Source: Symsagittifera roscoffensis (taxonomy: Eukaryota > Xenacoelomorpha > Acoela > Convolutidae). Taken from it: DNA of 64,000 nt. The position numbers and the translations under genes were made by a program. Shown here one piece after another: positions 1 to 10,514 of the stretch (position 1 is the stretch's first letter; each line of letters opens with the position of its first letter). The notes beneath the pieces are model-generated. The model was not told where the DNA came from, did no database searches, and saw only the letters and a list, made by a program, of their open reading frames with translations. The stretch lies in assembly GCF_963678635.1 (NCBI RefSeq), contig NC_087062.1:41928395-41992394 (forward strand), written 5' to 3'.

Positions 1-2710
1 TTACAATGGTTGCAATAACCATCAACCCTAAAGCAATCAATTTTTTTCTGCATTCCTGTAGTGTAGTAACTCTCAATTTTGCATTCAGGTCTGGTTGCTT
101 GAAAGTATGACATGACCAAATTTTCAAACGTTCAAACTCGATTTTGCCTAGCCTTGAAATTTTGTGTTTCTTCATTGTAGTCCCATCTCGTTTACAAACC
201 TGTGGGCATATCCTGACACATAGAATAAGGGTAGAGTTGACAAGCATCAATACCAACGACTGATTTACACAAGTTGTTTGATTTTCGAATAAAGGTTTCG
301 TGTGCTACTGCTTTCATTGTGAAATCAATTGAGGGACCACAGATATTTGCTAAATTAGGTAGTGTGCAGCCGAGCTTTAAAATGTCTATCCCTTTGTCAT
401 GATGAAATTCAATCAATTTCTTCATGGCTTCAAGGGTAGAAACAACATCCTTGTTGTTATACCACTGTAGAAAATCGTAGTCATCTTTTCCTGTTCCCAG
501 ACAGATTTATGGTAGTTGTATTTTTTCAATCCCGTAGGTGGTTTTGTTTTGAGCCCGAGTTTTTTCAAGGCTTGCTCTTTAGTTAATCCAGTGTTGAGAA
601 TTTTCTGATAATCGTCAGACTCTTTATCGAGAGGGTTGCTATTCTTCAGTTTGCTGTAGAAGTCATCATACGACGTTATTTGTTGTTCATCAAGCTTGTT
701 GGGAGCTTCAGAAAAGAGTCTAAAGTAGTAGCTCCACCCAAAAACTTCATAATGTCTAGAAGCTGAACATCTCCAAATTTGAAGGAAACCGAGTCGTTTG
801 CTTTCTTGATAACTGAAGGTTCAATTTCTTTGTCATTGATAAGGTAGGGAATGAGGTATGATTTAATCAGGTTTATATCATACCGACCACTGTTGAATCT
901 AAATACTGGCAGAGTTTTGGTATACCTCTCTTAATGTTGCATCAAATCAATCAATTGATTGTTTTGAATCCTGAGAAAATGAGTGGATGTATCTGTTTCT
1001 TCCTCTTCCTCCATACGATCGCCTTCGTACTCGCTTGCTTGACTCTTACTGAAACTTCTTCGTTCATTAAGGATGCTGAGAATCGTGTGTAGCCGCTTTT
1101 TGATGTTATTTTCAGTTTCGAGAAATTTTGATTGCAATTCAGCTTTTTTTTTCCAAGTCCAAGTTTGCCACAAAGCCAATAATGAGGAATTTTGGATCTT
1201 TGTCACATAAAAATATGGGTTTATTAAGCAAATTGGATGAGATTGACACTGATATTGGTTCATGCTTCCCAATCCATGTTATACTTTCTGTCGATTTTAG
1301 TTCTTCGCATGGCACGCAATATGACTCAAAGTCAAAAGTGGCAACATTTTTGAATAAGGTTTGTTCTTTGGTGTACTCAATATTGAAACCATCCAGTTTT
1401 ACCAGACAACGTCTCTCGTATTGTGTAAACATTTTTGGGGTAAAGGTTTTGGTAAAGGTTTCGGTATTTGCATCGTAGAAAATGCTTGTTGAAATTTTAA
1501 GATAGATTGAAAAATGTATCCCAAGTTCGGCATAGGAAGCATTTGAAGAAGTTGTCGATGTTATTGAGGTAAAAAAATGTGGTTGTTGTATCGTAGAAGT
1601 TTAATTGTATTCTCGTATTTACCGATACTTCTCCGAGCTAATTCACCCACAAAATCTCCATCTTCAATGTCGATATTGTAGATAAAGATGTTTTTCTCTA
1701 CTACATCTTCAACTATTGGTAGATTATCCATCAAAACTCCACGAAACTTTTTTTCGGATCACAATTCAAATTTTCAAGAAAAGATTAAAAAATCAAAAAG
1801 ATGGATGTTTCAAGATTAGTTGTTCCCTGTAAATGAACTGCAAGCGCTCGAAACAAACTCAAATTGTCATTGTATGAATGTTGCGTGAGCGCATCCGAAA
1901 TCCAACATGGTTATTCCTCAGAAGTGGTTCTGGACATCTGGAACATCCCATGGGTACGTTTTTCAGTAGGGCGGCAAAAATGGTCACATGAGTGATCAGC
2001 TTGAATTGCCATTTCGTATTTTGTCTCTCTTGTGTACAAACTTCAATGATATCTTGCTTATTGACCTTGTTCTGTATAATCGTCAAGTCTGCTTTAGTAC
2101 AAAGCAGTAAAGATTTATCAAAGAGTGTTTTATTTTCATGAGCGTATAAATAACGATATTTGCCGGTTTCTATAATACATAACACAAATCCCAAGGCAAT
2201 TTTGATTTTTGCTGCACAATCAAGTTTTTCCAAGACTTGATATAGTTTTTCATTAACTAGATTAGGATCTAGTTTTGAAGTTTGAAATTGAACACCTTGT
2301 GGCGTCCATTTTCCATCTCGGTATATGTCAAGAGGTGTTAACAGGTATTCAACTCATCTCGTAGCTGATCACTATCCTCCTCGTTTTCCGAGATTTTATT
2401 CAAATTAGCAACAGAATTACTCGTTTCCTCACTTTCAACCCGTGATCTTTCTTGCGATGTTGTTGATGGGAATAGTAGCTCGGAAATTTTTTCTCACATT
2501 ATACACAATTTGTTGACTTTGGGGTTGACTTTACGTGCTTCTTGCTCGTATGGAAATTCATTTCTCGCTGGTTGTAAGTATAATAATTACATTGCGAACA
2601 AAAAATAAATGCGCGCACTCAACTCTTGCGATGTCAAGCCGCATTGGCTCTACTGTACTCTTTACCAGCGTCCTCGCATTTCTATTCTCATTCCTGTTGA
2701 GTGCTAGCAT
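1..2710 (-). pseudogene. Maverick/Polinton protein-primed DNA polymerase B, decayed, C-terminus outside window
   Basis: Read on the minus strand from about 2710 to 1, pieces of one large protein-primed family B DNA polymerase appear in collinear order across frameshifts and stops. Two C2H2-like zinc fingers lie at about 2630-2430 (CSQC...H...H, then a finger with FPSYYSHQQH and a stop inside). The N-terminal domain is at 2350-1859 (YAHENKTL, NTKW, FAALLKNVPMGC). A degenerate C/H region at about 1560-1450 is followed by the 3'-5' exonuclease start at 1432-1139, with the Exo I motif in FDFES. Palm-region pieces sit at 425-192 (LGCTLPNLANIC, GGPSI-like, GIDACQLYPYSM). This domain order is characteristic of Maverick/Polinton polymerases. 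The polymerase motif C lies beyond the left edge. At least ten frame breaks make it non-functional. The zinc-finger block is preceded by a TTTTTTCAG acceptor-like site. Unit A lies immediately upstream of it; whether unit A belonged to the same Maverick cannot be decided here. Confidence 0.85.
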
Positions 2711-2938
2711 CTGAAAAAACAGTTGGAGATTTAGCTTGTAGCAGAATTAGATAAAAGTAACTGGTACCTATAAATTTGGGAGATTTAAAAAGTCCCAAAA
2801 AATTATTAGATTTTTTTTGCTTGCCTTGAATTGATGAAAATTTTTGAAAAAAGTTTCAAGTAGTTATACAAAGTTTAGAGCGATTGCTTTCAACGTAATA
2901 GAAAATCAGAATGATATGAGTTTTATTTATTTTTGCTT
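2711..2938. other. No gene seen; left flank of unit A
   Basis: AT-rich sequence between the polymerase remnant and the first base of unit A that can be aligned with unit B. The true left edge of the unit is unknown, because unit B is cut at the corresponding point by the assembly gap. Confidence 0.4.
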
Positions 2939-3072
2939 AGAGAAAATCAATCAATTAGAATTGAGTATTATTTTAGTAACACTGTTTAATGGAAATCAAC
3001 CAATCAGAATCCAGAATTTTCTAAAAGTGAAATGTTTATCATTTTTTAAAAACTTTAATCATTATTTGAAAA

Positions 3073-3396
3073 ATGTCTATCAAAAAACATTTGAATTTCC
3101 TCGAGTTATTTTACAAGAAAAAAGGAAAAGTTCTAACTGGTTTTCTCTTTGATGAAATAGATATTGACTCTTACTTTTTTCAAAAGTTTTTGGGCGTTTT
3201 TTTTGTACAAAACAGAGTTATCCGACTAAGCAAAGGTCTTTTTAGAGAAACTTACTCAATCAATGAGTTTATTTTTGATCCACATATTGCGTATCAAAGC
3301 CTTAAACTTACGGCTGAATTACACTTCACAAGGAAAGAAATTTTGTTTATTCTCGAAAATTTGAAGTTAATCAGAAAGTCGTACAATAATATATGA
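3073..3396 (+). CDS. G1, hypothetical 107-aa protein
   Basis: Open frame from an ATG in a good context (AAAAATGTC) to TGA. The protein is rich in Phe, Leu, Ile and Lys, with acidic and basic patches (FLFDEIDIDSYFF near residues 25-37); no signal peptide or transmembrane segment is obvious. A forward CCAATCAGAATCC box lies about 70 bp upstream, the same motif found before the other unit genes. In unit B the start context is kept, but about 200 bp of the coding region are deleted, so only this copy is open. I do not recognise a family. Confidence 0.4.
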   Translation: MSIKKHLNFLELFYKKKGKVLTGFLFDEIDIDSYFFQKFLGVFFVQNRVIRLSKGLFRETYSINEFIFDPHIAYQSLKLTAELHFTRKEILFILENLKLIRKSYNNI

Positions 3397-3827
3397 AAAA
3401 CTCTTCTTATCTCCTACCCGATACCCAAATTTATAAAAAAATCCCCAGCGAAGTTCTTTATTCCTTCATTTCTTTAGGGATTCTAAAAGTTCAAAACCTT
3501 GCTTGATTACGTTTGGAATCAGATTTCCAGATGTTTGCTTCAAAAAATTCATCGACTTTGAGTTATTCTCCCAAATTTAGATCAAAGTCAAAGAACTTGA
3601 CTATCTACTCAAAAATCAGCAATTTCTCATTGATAACATACACAAAATTCAACTAACTTGATGAAAAAATTTTTGGAAATGCTACTTGTTTGCTATTCTT
3701 TTGTTACTTATATCGGCAATATTTCTTATTTTTACAGCAATTAACTTTTGGTCATTTATTTTTGCGATTGTTTTTGTGTATATTTTTACTTATTTGGAAG
3801 ATTTAAACCCTTAAATAGCAAATTTCT
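3397..3827. other. No gene seen
   Basis: AT-rich spacer between G1 and the G2 promoter array, present in both units. No supported ORF or RNA gene. Confidence 0.4.
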
Positions 3828-4010
3828 TCTGATTGGATTCAACTACCAGAACACAAATGAACATTTTTGTGATTGGAAACGACAATGCGTAAAATGGAGC
3901 TTTGTTTCCGATTGGACAGGACTTTTATCCAAATATTCCATATAAAGAAGCTGAACTCTGATTAGACACGACTACAATCCAAATCAGGAAAATCAATTCT
4001 GATTGGTTAA
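3828..4010 (+). promoter_or_regulatory. Inverted CCAAT-box array with TATA-like site, upstream of G2
   Basis: Five TGATTGG or near-identical boxes begin at about 3830, 3870, 3909, 3959 and 4000, so most are spaced 39-41 bp. A CCATATAAAG TATA-like element lies at about 3939. The array ends some 220 bp before the G2 ATG at 4230. ATTGG is the reverse complement of CCAAT, the NF-Y core. Unit B keeps the array (31680-31875). Function as a promoter is inferred from position and repetition. Confidence 0.5.
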
Positions 4011-4229
4011 CCCCACACATTCGAGTTGAAGATACTCCTATCTCCTAACTAAAAATCAGTTTATTTTCAACTAAACTACCGTTAACTACCTCCTCTCTCA
4101 CCTCTAAATACCCTAATTTCAACTTTTATTCCGTCAACTACCCCCTCACAGCTTTAAATTAATTTTGTTTTTACTCTTTAACTCAACTTATTGCTCAAAA
4201 CGATCTTCTCATTGTAAAACAGCAACCTC

Positions 4230-4693
4230 ATGTACTCTGTAGAAACTTTGCCTGATCTAGTACAAATTCAAGTGCGAGAAACAGTCTCTGGAGTTTTTCT
4301 GGCACGAATGGACATCCCAATCTAAGTCTGGCACATGGTGGAAGTGATGCGAAGGGATTTCAACGAGCATCATATGACACAAGTACCCATGGCAGAGAAC
4401 CAACTTGAAGAAATGCAAATGGTGGAGGAAGTTTCTGAGCATGTGGGAATGAACTACCCGAGATTCCTGACTCAAGACTTGTGTCTCAACCAGCCGACGA
4501 CTTCCTCTTTCCTTGGGAGGAAGCAGAATCAGCCGATAACCCCATCACAATAGATGAAGATGAGGGTTTCTCAGAAACAATGACCCCTCAAAACACCCCT
4601 CCACAACAACCACAAGAGATGGAACCTCGTCCAGCTCTGCGTTCTATAGAGAACCTCCAGAAGTCTTCTGCTGCTCGACAGCTCTTTGATTAA
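4230..4693 (+). pseudogene. G2, acidic Pro/Ser-rich protein, broken by a stop and a frameshift
   Basis: Starts at the ATG at 4230 (MYSVETLPDL), hits a TAA at about 4325, and continues in the same frame through VWHMVEVMRRDF to about 4500. The coding signal then moves to another frame (QPADDFLFPWEEAE) and ends with SSAARQLFD and TAA at 4693. The second half is acidic and proline-rich, resembling an activation domain in composition only. In unit B the internal TAA is CAA, but another stop lies near the start; the frame change is shared by both copies, so it predates the duplication or is programmed. No family recognised. Confidence 0.45.
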
Positions 4694-4949
4694 ATAATTT
4701 TGTAAAAAATTGTTGTTTAGTATTAACTTCGTTTTTTGTAATTAATTAATTTCTTCATTTTCATTTAAATAATGATAATAGATGAGAAGTTCAGGGTAAA
4801 TGATTGAAAAACAATTAGAAATTAATTTAGCACTACGAAATCGCACACATGTTAAAAAACTTGATTGATTTTTGCACATATTATAGAAAAACATTGGAAA
4901 AATTGTAGACAAGTAAAAAATTACCTAATGGTTTTTTTATATCTTGTCA

Positions 4950-5345
4950 AAAAACTCACACATTTTTAGCATTTTGTAGAAAAAATTGAAACACTTTTCG
5001 CATTTTATCGAAACATGTAAAACACTTTTCACATCTTGTCAAAAAAATTGAAGCACTTTTCACATTTTGTTGAAAAGAGTGAAACACTTTTCGCGTTTTG
5101 TCAAAAAAATTGAAACACTTTTCGCACCTTGTCAAAAAAAAGAAACACTTTTTACATTTTGTTCAAAAAGCGAAAATTTTTTCGCATTTGTAGAAAAAAG
5201 TGAAACACTTTTCACATAGGCTTGAAAAAATCGAAACTCTTTTCGTAATCTGTTCAAAAAAGATGAACCAAAATTTGCAGTTTGTCAAAAAAATTGAAAT
5301 ACTTTTTGCGTTTTGTTGAAAAAAATTGAAACACTTTCAGCATCT
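4950..5345. repeat. A-rich minisatellite, about 36-42 bp units
   Basis: Eight to nine imperfect units built around GAAACACTTTTCGCATTTTGTC followed by an A run, running without interruption. The same array is present in unit B at 32795-33180. Unit length varies, and the A runs differ between copies, as expected for slippage. Confidence 0.8.
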
Positions 5346-6477
5346 TACCAAAATAAATCATTACAATTTTTCTTGCACAGTTAATTACTAGTCTTTATGA
5401 AATTTTTGTTCAAAATTTAATCCTTTCGAAAACTATTTTTTGCATGTCCGTTGATCAGAAACAATAGAAAACCAATGTATTAACATAGGAAATAGCAATA
5501 AAAATCATTATAGAAGTATTCTAAGAAATAAGTCAACATGTTTTTTACATTGAAATTTTGCATTTTTCGCCCTATGACAATAAAATTAGAATTTTACATT
5601 ATTTTTGAAAAAACTAAGAAAAAACATACATTTTACCAAAAAAAATCTTAGATTTTTCAGCATCTTGCAAAAACCTCTTAAGAGAGTTTTTAGTACTCGT
5701 AAAGAAAACTATCTCTCTTTATATGTTAAAAACTGTTCAAGCTGGAAAAAAAAATAATTTTGACAAGATTCTTTTAACAAATATTCAATCATCATAAAAA
5801 AAAATATTCGAAAAAAAACCAATTCGAGGGTCTGACATGATTCTCTACAGAGCTAAGACGGCGTCTTGTGAAATATTTAGGTAATAAAAAAGGTAATTCC
5901 ACTTAAAAAAAGGACGTCATTACAATTTTTTTTATATAAAACATTACAATTTGTAGAAAATTTCTACCAGAGAAGTTGACGTCCTTATTCATAAACTTCC
6001 TTAATCTTCTAACTTTTGTAATCTACAGAAAATATCCTAAAATTTTATAAGAAGTCATTACACATTAACTTCTAGGTTTTTCTGGATCTTCTAAATTCTA
6101 GAATTATCCATTTAAAATTTAACCAATCAGAATTCCGAAACTAACTGTAAAGTGAGGAGATTGATGAAAAACTTTGTGAATTTTAATTATTTGCTAGTTT
6201 TTTAAATCTAAATAAAGATACTCAACCAAGGTTGTAATTATTAGGAACAGTTTTCCAGGAAATTTTTCCTTTTTAAAAAACCTTTCGAAATTAGTTTCAG
6301 GACAACAAAAAATCTTTTTCTTCAAAAACCTTTAAAAACAATTAAAGTCAACCAAGTGTTGCAAAATTTTTGAATGAGTTCAGATATTTTTTGAGAAATT
6401 CAACAAAATCTACAGCTGAAAAAAAATAAATTTCATTTCATTTGAAACACTTCTACAGTTCAGTTCATTCTATCAAC
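5346..6477. other. No gene seen
   Basis: AT-rich spacer shared with unit B. It contains one forward CCAATCAGAATTCC box at about 6121, roughly 350 bp upstream of G3, matching the boxes before the other unit genes. No supported coding region. Confidence 0.4.
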
Positions 6478-7053
6478 ATGAATAGAACTCTTAAAAGAAA
6501 CTGAAATCTATCTCAAATTTTGAAATCAATCATAACAGAAAGGACGAGTTACTGCATCCAGTTTGAAATTGGTACCGAAACTGTCAAGATTCTCAAATTT
6601 AATAAAGTCTCCCAGACTAGTGAGCAAATTATCATAGATCTTTCAGAATAAAGAGAACTCGAGAGTAAAAGAAATAGAGAATTTAGAAAAGAACTGGCAA
6701 TGTCTAGTCACCTTCGAGAAAAAAGCACGGGTATTCATATGATTCAAATGGAAAAAATTTTGATGAAGTTGTGGATCTGGGTTACGGAAATAGCTTTCAT
6801 TTGCTTACAAGTGAACATTTACTACAAATGACAATTTTTGGAAAATGGTTGAAATTGACATCTTCTACAGAGATCCGAAGAAGTGTTTCATTCCCTTAGG
6901 AATTTACCTAGTTGATTGGCAAAAAATTGAAACAATTCGTGATACAAGGTACAAGAAAGAAAAATTGAAGGTTCAACAGGATAACTTAGCTCTGTTTAGA
7001 AGAAAAATGGTGTGGCACATGAAGAAGAAAGTGACAAAGAACTCGAAAATTAA
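6478..7053 (+). pseudogene. G3, hypothetical unit protein, frame-broken copy
   Basis: Coding-like sequence conserved with both palindrome arms of unit B. An ATG at 6478 is followed by a short frame and a TGA, then an exon-like block (RTSYCIQFEIGTETVKILKF) ending in a stop at about 6660. A second block follows (NFDEVVDLGYGN...FGK, then IFYRDPKKCF and IETIRDTRYKKEK). A lost base after FGK breaks the second block here. The same stops after the first block occur in unit B, so the two blocks may be separate exons. No known domain is recognised; the sequence is strongly basic near its end. Confidence 0.4.
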
Positions 7054-7212
7054 CTCAATTTTTGTCTTTTTACACATAGTTTCAGGTTTCCCATTTGTTT
7101 GTAAATTGGTTTATATTTTTATCTGAACTAAGTGTTTCTGCACCAAAGCTTAGTTTTTATAAACTTATCAGGGCAAACTACTAAGAAAACATTGTGAGAC
7201 AGTTGATTATTT

Positions 7213-7560
7213 TATCACAAAACTTACATAATCACTATTCACAGAACCATGACAATCAATAAAACAATCAATAATCTTCAACAAATCAGACTCATATTTT
7301 AAATTTTGAATTTTTTGAGTTTGTCCTGAAACTCTGAACCATGAGGTTGCTTGAAAATTTTTGTCTAGAACTTAAATAATGTCTCTCAATTTTTTTTCCG
7401 AATTAGTCGTTTCTTTGCAATACTAGGTATCTTTTTGGCTCCTTTCCATCGTAATTTATGTTGAACTGCTCAATTAAGCTGGTTGAACACTTCTCAGCTT
7501 GATGTAACAGTACTTGAATGGAATCTGTGTTTGAACAAAGCGTAGAGACAATCAATTTGC
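7213..7560 (-). pseudogene. Minus-strand coding remnant between G3 and G4
   Basis: On the minus strand a coding-like block at 7550-7403 (NTDSIQVLL, KCSTSLIEQF, PKRYLVLQRND, then TAA) is followed by a second open stretch at 7335-7213 (YESDLLKIIDCFIDC...SDYVSFVIK). Both are conserved in the two palindrome arms of unit B (about 35340-35205 minus and 35935-36070 plus), with mostly coding-neutral differences and the same TAA after QRND. An acceptor-like TTTTGCAG lies just upstream at about 7590. I do not recognise the family; it converges on G3. Confidence 0.3.
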
Positions 7561-8064
7561 TGATTAATATAAATTTATTTATCTAATCTCTGCAAAACCT
7601 GGTTAAAAGAAGTTCCTATTAAAACCAAATGGAACTTAAAATTCTCCAAAGAACATAAAGAATTGTGGGTAGACACACAATAATCTTGGTTTACTAAGAG
7701 CTTGACACATAGCACCTGCCATTGGGAAAAATGATTTTTGCAGAAAATTGTGGATTTTTATAGGAGAAGTAACGCCTACACACTTTCCATATAGGGAAAA
7801 CTCATATAAAACCTTCCATATTTGGTACTACTTCCATATATGGAAATTGCGATTACTCATATTGTTTACTTCCCTTTTCATTTTATCTCAAAATCATTTC
7901 TCTCATTTCTCCTCATCTGATCAGTTTACTCTTCAAAAATGTACTCAAGAAAAGACACTAGTCACAATTATATTGAATTCTCAGTAAATCAAACAAAAAT
8001 TTGGAGATTTGTTTGATTCCAAAAATCCTACAAAGAAAAAATTTATTTTGAGCCGTGCTTTCAA

Positions 8065-8503
8065 CTACTAAAAACTAATGATTTAGGACAGTTTGAAAAA
8101 TCCCTACAAGTCTATCTTGGTGAAAAAGAAAGAAAAGCAATTTCGGCAATTAGAAGTTTCGTTATTCACAATGCTGAAAACCTTGGACTCATTCCTATAT
8201 TGGAACTCACTTCTGACAAGGAGTCAACTATGGATCAGGAGCTTGCCAACTGCAACAAAAAGTATGACATAGCAACTTACAATAGAAGACAAGTTTGTGT
8301 CACGATCAAGAAGTACAATGTTAACAAACCTCCCTACATTCAGATTCGACTCTTCACTGCAAAAGAGAATGAAGCAATGAAACAAGTTCCCTATGTCAAC
8401 TAAACTTTGAACAAATTCAAAGAACTTTCCCAAATTTTGGGAGACTTTATGTTTGTTGACAATTGCAAGCCTCAGTATTGCTTTGTTATGTTTTGCATGT
8501 TTG
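8065..8503 (+). pseudogene. G4, possible PC4-like exon
   Basis: Frame running from about 8065 through VYLGEKERKA, LGLIPILELTSDKE and RRQVCVTIKKYN...PYIQIRLF to a TAA at 8401. The same frame then stays coding-like (KFKELSQILGDF, CKPQYCF) to a donor-like TTG|GTAATT at 8504. Unit B lacks this TAA but has a one-base frameshift at the same place. The pattern of alternating beta residues, an IQIRxF segment and a following helix-like KFKEL is reminiscent of the PC4/p15 single-strand DNA-binding fold, which is an inference from pattern only. Probably an internal exon joined to G5. Confidence 0.4.
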
Positions 8504-8969
8504 GTAATTGAAATATTATTGGTTCAAAACTACTTTTTCTCACTGAAAAGTATATTATGAGCTATTATATCTGAGGAAAAGTCGAATAAAACATACAATT
8601 TAATCAAAATTGACATAAAACATTGACCTAGTTTCAGTTAGTTTTTCAAGTATTGCATAAGAAATTGCAGAAAAATGTATTAAATTTTTTTTTTCTTCTA
8701 AATTTAGGTAAACTTTGTCTATTTGAACAAAATTACAAACAAGAAGGTTGATGAAAAACTTTTTAATATTTTTTGAATTTCTGTGTTTAGTTGATTGTTT
8801 TCAGTTTTTTTGCCATTGTTTGAGTTTTTGATTGGCTACATCAATTTCTAAACGATGGAAAAAGTTTTTTTGGTGATTACAAAATAAACTAAAAGTGATA
8901 AAACAATTCGAGTTTTTTAAGTTTCTTTGTTTATTTAAGTAAAAACGTTTTTATCAAAAGCGTTTTCAG
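8504..8969 (+). other. Probable intron between G4 and G5
   Basis: Begins GTAATTG after coding-like sequence and ends in a textbook nematode acceptor GCGTTTTCAG at 8969. In unit B that acceptor is mutated to TTTTCAA and the next AG (ATTTATCAG) is the likely substitute. A TGATTGGCTAC box lies inside at about 8830. Confidence 0.35.
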
Positions 8970-9404
8970 TGTCTGAAATGGACATTCATCAGATTTTAAA
9001 ATTGAGCTACTGCAAAAAACTACAAGAAGAGTGGACAGATGACGTTGATGGAGATTGTATTAGTTTTAACTTGTACAGAAACACAGAAAGTTCAATGATT
9101 TTGTTAGAAAGACGGAGAGGAGATTACAAAAAAGAAGAGTACTGCCAGATTTATCAACAATGTTTTTATTTAGAAGATTTAACTCAGATTGAGTAGTCTA
9201 TCAGTAAAAAACAAAACAACGGAAGAATCTATGAAACAAAAATTGGAGACAAGGAACATTATTTTGATTACTGTTTTGAACTTGAAACAAATACAAAGTC
9301 TAGATTTGTCAGAATATCTTTTAATCATTTATCCAAGTTTAAAAAATTTACCGTTGTTTATATTACAATATACCAAAAAGAAAACAGTAAAATTGTATAT
9401 CTTG
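8970..9404 (+). pseudogene. G5, two tandem PC4-like blocks separated by an in-frame TAG
   Basis: After the acceptor the frame reads YCKKLQEEWTDDVDGDCISF...ERRRGDYKKEE...LEDLTQIE, then TAG at 9194-9196, then continues in the same frame for about 70 residues (NGRIYETKIGDKEHYFDY...FVRISFNHLSKF...YITIYQKENSKIVYLG) up to a donor-like TTG|GTAATT at 9405. The same TAG is present in both unit B copies, while sequence on both sides keeps coding character. Both halves look like beta-strand plus helix modules of PC4 type. It is either an old shared nonsense mutation or a suppressible stop. Confidence 0.4.
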
Positions 9405-9611
9405 GTAATTTCTTTTTTCATTGATCGAAATTTCCAAATTCGAAATGAGTATCGAAACAATAATATAAACCAGACAAGTAAATTATCTCACTTTGATTTC
9501 AAATTTATATGTCAGTTATGTTAGAAAAATTCAGTAAAATTGATTGATTGGGAAGTTTCATAAACATAGTTTTGTTCTGGTCTATAAAATATTTTAAAAT
9601 CTGTGAATACT

Positions 9612-9830
9612 TCATTCTGTTGGTTGATACCACAGTTATTACTGTGAAGGAAAGCTTGATTCTGATTGTTTGGAATCAAAAAAGACAAACTTTTCCTAAT
9701 AAATAAAGCTGGATTCTGATTGGTGGAATTTTAAGAAGACAAAATTTTCGTTGTAAGTAATGCTCGATTCTGATTGGTTGATATCAGAAAAGATAAAAGT
9801 TTCCTTATAATTATTGCTCGATTCTGATTG
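9612..9830 (+). promoter_or_regulatory. 54-bp phased array of ATTCTGATTGG boxes upstream of the zinc-finger gene
   Basis: GATTCTGATTGG or close variants begin at about 9612, 9658, 9712, 9766 and 9820, giving spacings of 46, 54, 54 and 54 bp. The units also share flanks such as ATATCAGAAAAGATAAAA. The array ends about 225 bp before the G6 ATG. Unit B keeps it at 40062-40280 with spacings 46, 54, 53 and 53. The box contains an inverted CCAAT (NF-Y core); the regulatory role is inferred. Confidence 0.55.
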
Positions 9831-10054
9831 GCTGATAGCAAAACTTTTGAAAACTCCATGGTTAGATTGGATGAATTTTATTTCAGTTAGGCTAAATAGC
9901 ATATTCACTCTGATATTTTTTTTCACGTTAAGAACAATTGTTTAAGAAATTTGCTGTTTTTTTTAATTTTATTAATTTTTTGAGGCTATTCAACTTTTTT
10001 TTTTAAATTTGGGACATTCTAAATCTCCCATTTATTCTTTCACTACTTATTGAG

Positions 10055-10514
10055 ATGCCGTCACCGAATATAAACGAAAAAGTTGCATGTCTTGTAAGTG
10101 GCAGAGAATACACACATAAAGATTCGTCAAGTCATCGTAGAACCCGCGGAGTTTTAAAGTGTTCGAACTGTAACTTTTATACTCATTGCAGCGAGGAACT
10201 CACCAATTATTTCAAGAAAAAGCATTTTCAAAATAAAGTTAAATTATGTGCTCAGCACTATCGAAACACACTCCGAGAGAAGTTAAAGTTATTATTTTTT
10301 TATTAAAAACATATAAAATTTTTACTGAATCTGAAGTTCAACGAAAATAATTTTGAAAAATTCAAGTAAAAATTCTTGTTTTTCCATCACAATTCTTGAT
10401 CTATCAATTTTTTTTTATTCAAAGGTTCTGATTGATGATAAAACCAGCAACAATCCAGTTAAAATTGTTGTGAAATTTTCAATGGAAATAGATCCAAAAA
10501 TCTTTAGTTTATAG
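10055..10514 (+). pseudogene. G6, two-exon zinc-finger gene, degenerate copy A
   Basis: Exon 1 (10055 to about 10282) starts MPSPNINEKVACL and ends HYRNTLREK. Exon 2 begins after TTTATTCAAAG at 10425 and runs VLIDDKTSNN...IDPKIFSL to TAG at 10514. In the unit B copies exon 1 encodes a C-x2-C-x11-H-x3-C finger followed by C-x5-C-x6-H-x4-H. Here one Cys of the first finger is Ser, the last Cys is Arg, and a His of the second finger is Tyr. The donor, GAG AAG|GTAAAG in B, has lost a G. Copy A is therefore probably inactive. No named family is recognised. Confidence 0.5.

Noticed and set aside
4950-5345. CRISPR-like regularly spaced repeats
   Set aside because: Units vary in length, there are no distinct spacers and no cas genes, and the context is eukaryotic.
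9190-9206. Mini-intron GTAGTCTATCAG that would remove the G5 stop
   Set aside because: Twelve bases is far below any spliceosomal minimum.
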